NCBI RefSeq assembly: GCF_019059575.1
Contig: NW_024881612.1
Location: 806,001 to 870,000, forward strand
Length of the DNA stretch: 64,000 nucleotides
Direction: 5' to 3'
DNA from: Amphibalanus amphitrite
Lineage: Eukaryota; Arthropoda; Thecostraca; Balanomorpha; Balanidae
The position numbers and the translations under genes are program-made. The stretch's first letter is position 1. Each line of letters opens with the position of its first letter. The notes beneath the pieces are model-generated. The model was not told where the DNA came from. It made no database searches and saw only the letters and a program-made list of their open reading frames with translations. This document shows, piece after piece, positions 43,504 through 54,108 of the stretch.

Positions 43504-45117
43504 CTACTCGTGTGCGTGCGTACGCAGGTGTACGATAAGGTCTGACTGCTGAATGAACCGTGCCGGGCAGATGACGCAGCCAAACCGCTTCTCCTCTGTG
43601 TGGGTTCGCATGTGTACAGTGAGGCCTGACCGCTGAGCGAACCGTGCCGGGCAAATAGAGCAGCCGTGCGGTTTCTCCCCTGTGTGGGTCCGCATGTGGC
43701 TGGTGAGGCTTGGCCGGCAAGAGAAACGCATCGTGCACATAGAACAGCCAAACGGCTTCTCCCCTGTGTGAGTTCGCATGTGTAAGGTGAGGCTATAGCG
43801 CCGAGCGAACCGCGCCTGGCAAATGGAGCAGCCAAACGGCTTCTCCCCTGTGTGGGTCCGCATGTGTACGGTGAGGATATGCCGCTGAGCGAACCGTGCC
43901 TTGCAAATGGAGCAGTCAAAAGGCTTCTCCCCTGTGTGGGTCCGCATGTGTACGGTGAGGATATACCGCTGAGCGAACCGTGCCTTGCAAATGGAGCAGT
44001 CAAAAGGCTTCTCCCCTGAGTGGGTCCGCATGTGTACGTTGAGGTTTGGCCGATGAGCGAACCGTGCCGGGCAAATGGAGCAGCCAAACGGCTTTTCCCC
44101 TGTATGGATACGCATGTGGTTGGTGAGGCTTTTACGCTCAGCGAACCGTGCCGGGCAAATAGAGCAGCCGTGCGGTTTCTCCCCTGTGTGGGTTCGCATG
44201 TGGCGGGTGAGGCTTGGCCGGCAAGAGAAACGCATCGTGCACATAGAGCAGCCAAACGGCTTCTCCCCTGTGTGGGTCCGCATGTGACTGGTGAGAGTTG
44301 AACGAAGAGCAAACCGTGCCGGGCAAATGGAGCAGCCATACGGCTTCTCTCCTGAGTGGGTCCTCATGTGGCCGCTGAGAGCCGATCGCTGAGCAAAACG
44401 TGCCGGGCAAATGGAGCAGCCATACGGCTTCTCTCCTGTGTGGGTCCGCATGTGTCTGACGAGATGTGACCGCTCAGTGAACCGTGCCGGGCAAATGGAG
44501 CAGCTGTACGGCTTCTCCCCGGTATGGGTTCGTATGTGTACAGTGAGATCTGCGCGTGTAACTAATCTGGCTCGACATTCATAACACTGATGCGGCTTCA
44601 CACGGACACCGGGTGTCTTGTGTTCTTTGCCGTTAGTTGTAGCTAAACACTCGGTCGCAGACTGCTCACACTGCCGGACCTTCTCGCCAGCGTGGACACG
44701 TCTGTGCATCGTCAGGGTACCGGACCGTGTGAACACCTTCCCACATATATCACACTTGCACGGACTCTGACCGGTGTGCACACGACGGTGAGCGGTCAGA
44801 CCGACTTGTTGAGAAAACGTTTTGCCGCACACTTCACAGCGGTACGGCCGTTCTTCCGCGTGAGTCCTTCGGTGCCGTGTTATGAGGCCGGGATAGTCGG
44901 TGACGTAAGAACACCACTTGCACTTGTAGCTGCCTTTCACGCTTTGGCCGTGTCGTCTCTTCAAGTGTCTGTCCAGACGATGTTGTCCCAAACAGCTGAA
45001 GTCGCAGTGGGGACACTGAAGAGTGCCACCAAAACCTGGAGAACACATTTGCATATATTGATTGATGCTACAAACGTTATCTATCAGCAAACAAGTGCAT
45101 AGACATGTGAGTGACAT
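43504..45117 (-). CDS. C2H2 zinc-finger protein with about 17 tandem fingers
   Basis: The minus-strand frame encodes 17 C2H2 fingers. The first (CPHCDFSCLGQHRLDRHLKRRH) and second are typical of spaced DNA-binding fingers; fingers 3-4 are followed by a roughly 30-residue non-finger spacer; fingers 5-17 are joined mostly by HTGEKP linkers. Nearly all later fingers share the unusual core CSICPARFA. It probably binds DNA as a nuclear transcription regulator; the target is unknown. The first in-frame ATG is at 45117, but residues before the first finger look non-conserved, and TTCTCCAG/GTTTTGG near 45035 could be an intron acceptor, so the true N-terminus may lie in upstream exons. No ZAD, BTB or KRAB domain is visible. 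The stop at 43504 follows THAHE. Confidence 0.88.
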   Translation of the reverse strand: MSLTCLCTCLLIDNVCSINQYMQMCSPGFGGTLQCPHCDFSCLGQHRLDRHLKRRHGQSVKGSYKCKWCSYVTDYPGLITRHRRTHAEERPYRCEVCGKTFSQQVGLTAHRRVHTGQSPCKCDICGKVFTRSGTLTMHRRVHAGEKVRQCEQSATECLATTNGKEHKTPGVRVKPHQCYECRARLVTRADLTVHIRTHTGEKPYSCSICPARFTERSHLVRHMRTHTGEKPYGCSICPARFAQRSALSGHMRTHSGEKPYGCSICPARFALRSTLTSHMRTHTGEKPFGCSMCTMRFSCRPSLTRHMRTHTGEKPHGCSICPARFAERKSLTNHMRIHTGEKPFGCSICPARFAHRPNLNVHMRTHSGEKPFDCSICKARFAQRYILTVHMRTHTGEKPFDCSICKARFAQRHILTVHMRTHTGEKPFGCSICQARFARRYSLTLHMRTHTGEKPFGCSMCTMRFSCRPSLTSHMRTHTGEKPHGCSICPARFAQRSGLTVHMRTHTEEKRFGCVICPARFIQQSDLIVHLRTHAHE

Positions 45118-45130
45118 CAATGATCCCAAT

Positions 45131-45260
45131 CATGGGCGTCACCACCACTAGGGACACTAGGGACATTGTCCCTAGAAGTTTTGAAATCATCAAAAACTAC
45201 TAGGGATTGTCCCTAGAAGTTTTTGGAGCTCCCTCTACTGGGGACACGCAAAGAACCCGG
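45131..45260. mobile_element. Fragment related to the hAT end at 31051
   Basis: GGGCGTCACCACCACTAGGG, followed by repeated GGGACA...TGTCCC palindromes, closely parallels the GCGTAACCACCACTGGGG end of the hAT element at 31051. No matching second end or duplication was found, so this is a partial or diverged copy. Confidence 0.45.
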
Positions 45261-45413
45261 GCCACGATAATGGCCCAACTTGCTCAGCGCTCCCAACACA
45301 TGAGTTTTGCCTTGCGAACGGTCGCGTCAACATCGCCACGGTAAATAAAAAGGCCCGTGAGCGAGCGTTGTGCCTCCCCACAGATGTGACGGTGCCCTCC
45401 GGCCTCCAGGCAC

Positions 45414-45743
45414 GTGCGTGTGGTCGCCGTAAAGCTGGATACGGCAGGCCGGCACTCGTCCGAGAAATTGGTCGAGTTTGTTTCCCAGTCACCCGAGGAG
45501 ACACCCGAGCAGATTCTAGAGGTGCCCAGCATGATTGCTGAAACGAGCTCGGCTGGTTACATACATCCACAGGTCCAGCTTATAAACCCGACCGATGACG
45601 ATATGCAGCTGCCCGCCGGTAACGAGCTGGGGCAGACTCAGCTGTATGAGGGGCTGGTCGCCACAGTGCGTGGGGACCCGGCGGGAGGTCAGGATCAGGG
45701 CAGTACTGGGCCGCCGCTCTGGGCCGGCCGCTGGTCAAGTTAA
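45414..45743 (+). pseudogene. Possible gypsy-like pre-RT remnant (weak)
   Basis: The plus frame contains QVQLINPTDDDMQLPAGNEL, resembling the NPT...LP.G...G stretch often found between protease and RT in gypsy polyproteins. No protease DTG or RT motif accompanies it, and the minus strand is open too. It could equally be a chance frame or a host exon. Confidence 0.25.
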
Positions 45744-46449
45744 CATTTTCTTAATCAATTCCCTCTGGAACATCGGAGTGGGGATCGGAGACGGCGGGTA
45801 GAGGGGGGAGGCATCAGGGCCATGCCCCCCCCCCCCCAAGGAAAATCAGGGGTAATCATATAATTCCCAACCAAAAAAAAAAAACAGCAATGGGGCCCCG
45901 GCCCTTATTCGATTGTCACGAGGCTCAAGAAACCAACGCCAGCTATTAACAGCTCCATGCCGGTCTTTGAGGGTCCTACACTGACCTCTGAGGGTCCTTC
46001 CGTGGTGGTCAAGCCCCACATTGACCGTAGAGGACCCGCATTGACCTCTGAGGGCCCTCCGCTGGCCTTTAAGGGTCCATAAACCGGCCTCAAGGGCCCA
46101 TCCGGCGTCTGAGGACCTCACATCGGCCTCTGGTGGCATTTCTGTCTCTGGGGCACCACGACTAACCTTTACGTGTCCCTGAGGGCCCTGTACTGGATTA
46201 TATGCAGCGCATATTATAAGAGTTGAGGTGAAACAGGGGCTTTGTGAGCTAGATGGACATGACTAAGAGCTCCTGTCTTCTACCAGATGCGGGTGCTGCC
46301 CGAGTGCGCCAAGCACGCTGGTTAGTGGTTTCATTACAACCTTCGGGAAAAGCTTCCCACTTCCCAGATCATGATTTCATGTAATATGGACACATAAACA
46401 ATCGGTGCACACATCAGTATACACACAGACACACACAGCCATACAAACA
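45744..46449. repeat. Poly-C/poly-A tracts and degenerate ~21-bp repeat
   Basis: A C run at about 45826-45838 and an A run near 45873 precede a block (45955-46195) of 19-22-bp units with GAGGGTCCT and TGACCTCTGA boxes, the same pattern as inside the TA-flanked MITEs at 29450 and 60655. The remainder to 46449 is unrecognised, with a short CA-rich piece. Confidence 0.55.
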
Positions 46450-46824
46450 CATATCATTGATCTTGACCTAACTTGACCTGAAATGACCTCAGCAGCAAAA
46501 AACCTGGTCGGGTAGTGTGACAAAGAGGTTCTAGCTGGCTTGGCACCAGAAAACGGCATCGTCATCGGTATATGCTAAGCAGCGCACTTGATATCCAGCG
46601 GTGACCCCAAAACAGCAACATTTTTTTAGTTTGACCTGACCTGGAAGGCCAATGACTGACCTAAGAAGGTAAAACTGGGTATCATTGGATTTGTCTCTTC
46701 CCAAAGAATCTTTTTGGTTTTTACCGCGAAGCTCTATCTCCAACAGGAACGAAATGGCGCAGGGGGGAGGGGAGGGCCCCATGTGCGTTCTATAGGATGG
46801 GAAAATGGCATGTGCGGGCGAGGG
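46450..46824. mobile_element. TTAA-type element, family C, truncated copy
   Basis: The right end GCGGGCGAGGG followed by TTAA (46825-46828) and the phrases CGCGAAGCTCTATCTCCA and TTGACCTGACCTGGAAGG match family C. The left end is absent. Confidence 0.65.
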
Positions 46825-46828
46825 TTAA

Positions 46829-47664
46829 GGTCAAATGAGGTCAAATGTGGTCAAAATTGCCATATTAGCGACAATTTTGCATTTACCCGCCAGTAACTCC
46901 AAAAGTTACAAGCCGATTTTCTTATTTCTTTCACTATATGAAAGAGCAGACATTTTTGAGCTTGAATGATGAATTTCTAATTAATTCAACAATCAGTATG
47001 ATAGTTTGAAGCCTGCTAAGAATATGTCACCCGCTGCGGCGGGATCGGCAGACGCAGGAAACGCGACAATCACAATTTTGTATTTACACGCTCATAATTC
47101 ATTTTTCACCAGCCGATTTCCAAAATTCTTTGACCATAAGATTGCTAGTAAATTTCTTAGTCTTCACACAAGATTTGACGCGAATCGAGCGTATTCAGCA
47201 GTAAGAACTGAAGTGCAATGAAAAGACGGAGGCCCCGGCACAGTCTACATTCGGGCGGCGCGCAACAGCCGGCGCCGGCTGGCGCGCCGCGGCGGCAGCA
47301 TATTTGACTTTACACCGCTATTGCTAGAAAAGTTGTGAACCGATTTTCAAATTTCTTACACAAAAAGATCCGCAATTCAATTGTGGACAGGTAGCCGAAA
47401 TTTCACGTTAACATCACTTATCGAACGCGAGTTATTGGCGAAAAACAGGAGGGGTGGGCGAAATTCGTCCCCCCCCCCATCCACTGCGAGTGATTAAATT
47501 TCCGGGAATGGCCATATATTTTTCGTGTTAAGCTTTTTAGCGTGTAAGATGCCATCGATTTATTTTATTTTTTTCAATATTTTTGGTGCCCGACCCGGGC
47601 TTTTTGTCGTTAGTAGCACACATTCATGCTGGGTTATTCATACTAGTAAGTACACTATATACAG
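46829..47664. other. Unclassified, probably repetitive sequence
   Basis: Phrases such as GTTACAAGCCGATTTTCTTA and GTTGTGAACCGATTTTCAAA recur about 450 bp apart, and a C run with GGGCGAAATTCG lies at about 47458-47483. This suggests another decayed repeat, but no boundaries are visible. Confidence 0.35.
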
Positions 47665-47666
47665 TA

Positions 47667-48937
47667 CAGGGTGATCCAAAAAATTTGGAACCCCTAACTT
47701 AAAATGTCTGTAAGTCCGAAAGTATTCACTTTATTGACAAATTGCAAGCACCATTAGAAAGAGCATTAAATCCTCTATAAAATCACGTCAAATTAGTTTA
47801 TGTATGTTGTAAAGCATTGACACACTATAAGCTTTTGGAATGAGCGTCAGAAAACTGAGTGAAACGAAATCGCCAATTGTTAACAATGCACTGAAGTCCG
47901 TTAGCACTCCATCTGCTGTTTTTTTTTTGCGAATAACGCCACATCCAATTTCAATTTTATTACATAAAAGTTTACACAGAAGCACACAATAAAACAAATA
48001 CACGCGTCCTAGCTTCCGCTGTTCATCACAGCATGTGCTCAAACCGAGCTCCGTTGGCCGTCACGCAGGCCTGCAGTCAACCTGCAGCCGCTTCGGGACG
48101 GCTCCGACGGCGCAGGCCAGCAGTCTCTGGGACAACTGATCCCAGCAGGCCGTCAGCCTTTCCTTCAGCTCCTCTATGGTGCTGATCCTCTGATCTCTAT
48201 ACATAATTCGCTCCAGTTCGCTCCACACGAATAAGTCCAAAGGGTTGAGGTCAGGACTCTTCGGTGGCCAGGCATCTGGCTCGATGAAGGCCGGGCAGGC
48301 CTGCTCCAGAAACTCGACTACGGAGCATGGCCTTGCTACGGAGTAGCACCGAATGACGAAATGACAGGGGGGTGTCACTACTTTGCTTCGCCATAGGTCC
48401 AGTACTGATGTCATTGGTTTCGGACCCGGTGACGTCAGTGCTGGCTACATCCGGGAACTTCTTGCACTTAATTCTCATTAGAGGTGGCCATATTGTTTTG
48501 TCCCGTGACGACACATTTGCGTCACTGGGTCCGAAACTGGCTGTAAACAAATCGCTCAGTGTCGCTACCTCCTATATATGGCCTTGGAATGACCGAATGA
48601 CTATTTTTTGCGCCTGTTGAAATTTAAATTCCTTACAATAGCACGTGAATGAGCTATTTTTATTCATGAACCTCCAACATGCGACATGGTCAGAACAGCA
48701 AACCGCAAATCACTGATTTGCGCATAATGTTCGAAACCGTTTCAGTGAGTTTCGTGGCACAAATTTTATAGCCATATAACTAGGGCAATATTTGTAATAA
48801 TAGGTAAGTTCAATCAGCTTGGTGTTATAGAGAATTGAACGCTCTTTCTAATGGTGTTTGCAATTTGTCAATAATGTGAACACTTTTGGACTTACGGACA
48901 TTTTAAGTTAGGGGTTCCAATTTTTTGGATCACCCTG
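47667..48937 (-). mobile_element. Mariner-family element with ~100-bp inverted ends
   Basis: CAGGGTGATCCAAAAAATTT begins a long terminal inverted repeat that recurs at the right end (GGATCACCCTG). TA lies at 47665-47666 and 48938-48939. Length 1271 bp suits a mariner-type element. A transposase relic is on the minus strand. Confidence 0.88.
48061..48414 (-). pseudogene. Mariner-type transposase C-terminal remnant
   Basis: The frame contains WPPKSPDLNPLDLFVWSELE, the block with the third catalytic Asp of mariner-type DDD transposases, then a helical tail ending at 48061. The first and second catalytic blocks are not in this frame; related pieces upstream (48414-48620) are shifted or lost. The clade may be one of the ITmD37 types, but I cannot fix the spacing. 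Confidence 0.8.
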
Positions 48938-49396
48938 TACACGGCAGTGGTACCGTAAACCGGGGTGAGTTGATATGGATTTTGAGGTTATTCTAGATTT
49001 CTTTAAAAGCCACATTCATTTACGGAATTCTTTTTGTGCCAGTTTCATGGCACATGCCTTGGGGAGGCAATCAGCAAAAATGAATAAAAAATGTATATAT
49101 TATGCCCCTTTTTTAAAACGCCAAAGTTCATATCAACTCACCACCCTCCAGGGGGTGAGTTGATATGATTTTGGATTTTTCAAAATTTCTCGTTTTGTCA
49201 GTTGCGGGTCAAGGTTGATATGCCTCTGACAAAAATAATGGATTGAAATGAAAGAATACATATACTTCTGAGCTTTTGTGGACTGGTAGTCAACAAAATA
49301 TTTATGAAGTTAAGTGAAGAAAATCTAATTCGGACTGTATTCTATCGGTGAAATAAGCGACATAAAACAGAATTCAGCATCAAAAGCCAAAATTAA

Positions 49397-50278
49397 CCCT
49401 CGCACTTATAGGCGGGCGAACGGACCACCTAGGCTTTTCGCACATAACTCGCGCAAAAAGCGGCCGATCGCGACGAAACTTTCAGTGCCTCTCGAGTTTA
49501 TCAATTTTACACATGTTCTAAAGATTTCATGGCCCTGACTCAAATGGTTTTTGACTTGTCACCTGATTCTCGAGACCATGCTTGGCCGGAATCGCGATTT
49601 GGCGTAGTCGGCTCACATTATCCGCGCATTTCCAGTCTTTTTTGTGATTGTAACGTCCAAACATGTAAATGATGTTGGTCCCATGCAGTATTGTGGGTGT
49701 CAACTGTCAAGGTCTCCTGAAGGTCAGGTCAGGTCATTGACCTTTGGTGACCTCGGCTCATTTTTGGAGTTTTGCATGTTTCTAGGGTAGTTTTTTTCGG
49801 GCCGATGTCGAATTTAACATGCATTTGATCATTTACGAAGTAGTTTTAGTGCCTTCGTAACATGTTACGACACCGTCAGTGGTAGTTGACACTTGACACT
49901 CCCTATGGATAGCCGGCAGGACACCTACTGGTTGACCTGACCTGACCTGACCTGGCCTGAATGTACGAAGACACATGTGATCAAAACAAACATGACATTC
50001 GTGATCAGCAACAGCCAAAAAATAATAACCTCGCTTTACGAATTTCAAATAACCCCTTATTTTCCCGACTTCTGGGTAATTGACCTGGCCTGGAAAGTTA
50101 ACCAATGACCTAGGACCTTAAAGTTGGTTATCATCGGCTTCCCCGCGTCTCGGGCAACACGCTCGTTTTTTCCTCGAAGCTCTAGCTCCACCAGGGGCCA
50201 AACGACGATGGGATTCCAACGGACCCCCCCCCCCCATATATACGTTAAACGCTGGCAAAACACGAATACGGGCGAGGG
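49397..50278. mobile_element. TTAA-flanked element, family C, copy 3
   Basis: CCCTCGCACTTATAGG follows TTAA at 49393-49396; the right end ACGGGCGAGGG is followed by CTAA, a one-base change from TTAA. The body matches copy 1 (12086-12985) in the opposite orientation, including the GACCTGACCTGACCTGACCT run near 49935-49955. Confidence 0.8.
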
Positions 50279-50589
50279 CTAAAACACCAGCCAATTTCTT
50301 TATATTGCTTGTTCCATTTCATTTTGTCACTCATTCTCGGTTGGCAACTGCCAAGCAGGAAAACTAATCAGTTTCACGAGATCAGAATTCCCGCGCTGTT
50401 AGCCATACAGAAACGACAGTTCTGTCATTTTCGAAACCACGAATAATTATAACATTTTTTTTTAAACTGTATGTATATAGGTGTTCTATGGTGTTCCTTT
50501 GTAGCTTGTAGGGAGCCATCTTGAGACTTGACAGGGAGTTGTGTTGTGCCTTTTGCATGTTAGGTATGTCCACAGAAAAAAACTTTGGG

Positions 50590-50944
50590 GTCACTGATGT
50601 TAGTTGTCGGACCTTCGTCCCCGTCTTGAGTTGAGAATTGAGATGTTAGTTTCAATCGTTTCGGCCAGTTACTCTCCGGCCGTCGTCACTCGTCAGGTGT
50701 TCTTTGACCCTCAGAAGGACCTGGATGTTGGTGGCGTTGCGCCGTACGCGTCCAACCGTTCGAAAGCTCCTGTAGTCAGCGGGAATCGAACTCGGGTTTC
50801 CCTTTGATGGTCCACGGTTCTAAACACTCCACCATCGAAGCAGATTTGACTATGGCCGGAGAAGTTACTTGCTGAAACGTTGTGAACCTAACATCTCAAC
50901 TCAAGACGGGGACGAAAGTCTGACAACTAACATCAGTGATACTA
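50590..50944. repeat. Inverted-repeat element with a tRNA-like centre
   Basis: GTCACTGATGTTAGTTGTCG and about 100 further bases are repeated inverted at the right end (CTAACATCTCAACTCAAGAC...CATCAGTGAT). Between the arms, the minus strand at 50778-50842 reads TGGTGGAGTGTTTAGAACC and GAGTTCGATTCCC, resembling A and B boxes of a tRNA-Ser or tRNA-Leu type gene. The T-stem does not pair well, so this is a tRNA-derived sequence rather than a functional tRNA. Confidence 0.55.
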
Positions 50945-51540
50945 ACAGGCCTCGTCTCAAGCATTCAGAAAAAAAAAAAACTAAAGCTTTTGGGGGTTGA
51001 TGGAATGATGTGGGGAGAGAAAAGGAGAAGAGTTGGTCTAATTGACTTTGTCTTACTTGCAGACCCATATTTCATGCTAATTTGCATGCATACGAGCCTG
51101 GTATCAGCTTTTATCATGCATATCAACTCACCACCTGATGGCATATCAACTCACCACCTGTCACTTTTCTTAAAATTATAAAAAAGCGTTGTTATAGGTG
51201 AAACCCAAAACTACCTGGGATCAACAGTAAATTGATGGTAGTTTCTTTGCCAGTGCATGTTGTTCCATGAATATCCACCGTCTTTGCTGTAGGGTGGGGA
51301 CTTTTCCTTAGTTTCAAAATCAGAAGAAAAAAAGGACTTTGAAAAAAGTAATGTGTTAAGAAGGCACTGCACCACATGCATGCCTTTCTCAGCTATATGC
51401 ATCACTTATTGGTTGCTTCACTTCACAGAAAAATAAAACTAAAAATTGGTTTACAAATGGATGAGCAGCACACATTTTAACATTTTTCGAGCAATTTATA
51501 TCAACTCACCACCCCATATCAACTCACCCCGGTTTACGGT

Positions 51541-52293
51541 ACGAATCGTTTTCGGCACCCGCTACGCGGGACAGCCTTGACCGCACGTTTCCTGTCACGT
51601 GCCCCAGGTGGCACCGCACTGGTGCGCACGCTGGGGCTATCCCGATTTCTCGGGCCCGGCAGGTCAGAGGGCTGCTCCGGGACATGAAGCGAGGCCGTGC
51701 CCTCGGGACATGTCACCGGACCGAAGGATCTGTTTAAAGGCGGATCAGGCCCGTGTACCTGCGGCCGGGGGCGCTGGCTGGCACAGCGGTAATCCCCACG
51801 ACCGAGCGAACACTCCCCAGTTACTGCCATCTCCTGGGTAGGAGCCGGCCGAAGAAAACGCTGCCAGAGGTCAGCTCTGATCCAAGGACCTCCCACACCA
51901 AACGTGAACGCACTTGCCAACTGCGTACAAGGGTGGCCATCGATTTATTCGTACACATGCCTGCCATGTTCCTCTAAAATGGCGTCATCGCACACCGATT
52001 AGTTTCTTAGATATATCCTAAAATTTACTAAATTTAGTAAAAATAAAACTTACCGCCTAAAACCCGGGAGACCTGTACGTTGAGTGCAGCCGTACGGCCG
52101 CTAGTGTAGGTCCGGTGCGGCAATAGCTGGTGCGTTTATGAACCTTGCTGAGCACTTGAACAGGCACAGGCGCGGGAACAGCGAAGAGGGGGGGCTAGGG
52201 AGGCTGAGCCCCTCCTACTTTTTGGTCTGGGGGAGGGGTCGTAATGTATTCGAGCACCCCTCCCCAGATCGGGGAATCAAAATCTTTGAACAT
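51541..52293. other. Anonymous sequence with a hAT-like end and a zinc-finger-related scrap
   Basis: 51541-51950 is GC-rich with overlapping frames and no motif. 52070-52150 (GCAGCCGTACGGCCGC...GCTGGTGCGTTTATGAACC) resembles the 3' part of the zinc-finger gene near 43190-43220. CAGGCGCGGGAACAGCGAAG at about 52167 resembles the terminus of the hAT MITE at 54109. Confidence 0.4.
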
Positions 52294-52297
52294 TTAA

Positions 52298-52690
52298 CCC
52301 TCGCCCGTATTGGTGTTTTGCCAGCGTCTACCGTGGGGGGGGGGGGGGTCCGTTGATATTTTTATATTTTCGAAATTTCGAGTTAGCCATTTTGTTTGTC
52401 CTGTTTTTTTTTGTACCGACGGTTAAATTTTTGAGTTTCAAAGTAAATGTTCTGTTTTTCTGCATTTTTCCCGTATACATCTTTTTCGATCGAAAACGGC
52501 CAAACATCACCTCAGTTTGACTTATGACCTGAGATGACCTTGGACGTAATTTTTCAGAAGTTGTGTGAAGTTGATGTCCGGCGGGGTACTGAAAATGGCG
52601 TGTCGAAATTCGCAGCCCTTTCTGAGTTATCTGCGAGAAAAAAAAACAAGGGGAGGGACCTTTGTGTACCCCCCCCCCCACGGGTTGCGG
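52298..52690. mobile_element. TTAA-type element, family C-like, partial
   Basis: CCCTCGCCCGTATTGGTG follows TTAA at 52294-52297 and matches the right end of the copy at 49397-50278 inverted, with a G run just inside. The body keeps TGACCT motifs near 52520-52545. The right end stops in a C run and CACGGGTTGCGGG near 52690, not a canonical end. Confidence 0.55.
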
Positions 52691-53156
52691 GTAAAGGTCG
52701 GCTTAGAGTCCTTGGAGGCCACGTTGGAACCTAAAGTCATCATGGGATCCCCCAGTAAACATTCCTATGGCCTGGAAATAACTCATGGGGACCTGCGGGA
52801 CATTTAAACGCCAACGCCTTTTCCTTTGGAAACAACGCCTTTGGAAGTTACTTATGGCCTTTCGAGACCAGCGTGGAGCCTTCAGAGGTCGGCACGGACG
52901 TTCGGGAGCTAGCGTGGGTTTTCCGCACCTGACAGAAGTTAGAACTGTACTATACGTTTGTCTGGGTCAAGTGAATGTCGGCCTAGACAGATAACAGCCA
53001 TAGCAGATTCAATAGGAGTCGGTCGAGACAAAGTCCCGACGCGGTGGACCGATGTGTAATTCTCGTTATTTAACCGTTAGGGTTATTGCCACCGCCCCCC
53101 CCCCCCCCGCACACACACACACGGGTTGCGGGTAAAGGTCGGCTTAGAGTCCTTAG
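52680..53156. repeat. Two ~35-bp direct repeats and degenerate ~21-bp units between them
   Basis: CGGGTTGCGGGTAAAGGTCG followed by GCTTAGAGTCCTT occurs at 52680-52713 and again at 53122-53155. Each copy is preceded by a C run, the second also by a short (AC)n. Between them are weak GGCCTTTGGA-type repeats. Confidence 0.55.
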
Positions 53157-53334
53157 TTGGATTATTTACATTTACCGGTGATCCCTCGACACAGCTGTGA
53201 CGAAATAAGTTGTTAGTTTTTTTGCAATGTTTTCGATTTGTCTTATAAGTAAGTGAAACGGGTGAAACGTAGGTCGCCTAAAACCGGTGGGAAAACTAGA
53301 TTCGGGGGACGGGGGTACCCTTGTTGGATCAATA

Positions 53335-53628
53335 TTATGAACAGACACCATGGTAAACGTCCGATGAGCCTCCCAGACAGAAAATAGTTTCTGCGCCACT
53401 GTGAGCAGGATTATTTGTAATGGATGACATTGCGGCCGCTCCCCCTTGTGAGTCGACAGGTGAATTTAAAGATGTGATGAAACTGAAAATCGAGCGGGGC
53501 ATATGAAACAGCCGTTGCGGCCACTCTCCTGTGTGGATTCGCATATGAGCTATTCGGGCCGACCGTTGAACGAACCGTGCCGTGCAAATGGAGCAGCCAA
53601 AACGCTTCTCACCTGTGTCGGTCCGCAC
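53335..53628 (-). pseudogene. Zinc-finger gene fragment
   Basis: The minus strand encodes one full finger, [20 protein letters not shown], in the same style as the gene at 43504-45117, then a broken second finger ([10 protein letters not shown]...) and a tail. The DNA near 53398-53450 (GAGCAGGATTATTTGTAATG) matches the zinc-finger gene's 3' flank at about 43222-43250. It is a duplicated 3' fragment, not a gene. Confidence 0.75.
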
Positions 53629-53629
53629 G

Positions 53630-54108
53630 TGTACGTTCTAAATCCTGTAAAGCGTAAGCTTTAAAGGTAGTGTGCCACCTTTCCAAAATTTCCAATTTTA
53701 TTTTTCCTATGATAAGAAGCTTCTGTTTTTACCTAATATCGCAAAAAAAATCAAAAATGGGCCTGGAATAGTGTTTTTTTCGCCTAAAAGTTTATCGGTT
53801 TTCGATATGTATAACAACTGTAGTGGGCTGACCTGCAAACAGGCGTCGGCAACAATCGCGAATGCGGCGCACATGTGACAATAAGCAAAGGTCATTATAG
53901 AGTTACGACGTACGGGAATGAGTTATCAGCTGTCTAATCGTAGACAACACAATGTCGAACTTAAACTGTAAGCCGGTATTGGTATTGTTTCTTTAATTTG
54001 GCTGTCGAACATCAATATGATTTTGATGATTATGAATCATAATCAATATGATCATAATCAAAATCATATTCATAATCAATATGATTATGAATATGATTTT
54101 GAACAATA
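53630..54108. other. Anonymous sequence ending in an AT-rich inverted repeat
   Basis: From about 54010 to 54100, ATCATAATCA and TGATTATGAA motifs alternate and can fold into a strong AT-rich hairpin. No gene is recognised. Confidence 0.45.

Larger units (their letters stand above)
48953..51539. mobile_element. TA-flanked element with GGTGAGTTGATATG ends (family B)
   Basis: The ends CCGTAAACCGGGGTGAGTTG and their inverse are exact over at least 25 bp, with TA at 48951-48952 and 51540-51541. GGTGAGTTGATATG and its complement occur again inside at about 49133-49172, 51118-51160 and 51500-51513. No transposase is recognised, so it is non-autonomous. It hosts a family C element (49397-50278) and an inverted-repeat element with a tRNA-like centre (50590-50944). 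Confidence 0.88.

Noticed and set aside
43233..44339. 368-codon minus frame with Arg/Ala/Gly/Thr repeats
   Set aside because: It is the frameshifted shadow of the zinc-finger gene; the in-frame reading shows true CXXC...HXXXH fingers.
53335..53628. A separate small zinc-finger gene
   Set aside because: Only one finger is intact, the next is broken, and the flank matches the 3' region of the larger zinc-finger gene, so it is a duplicated fragment.
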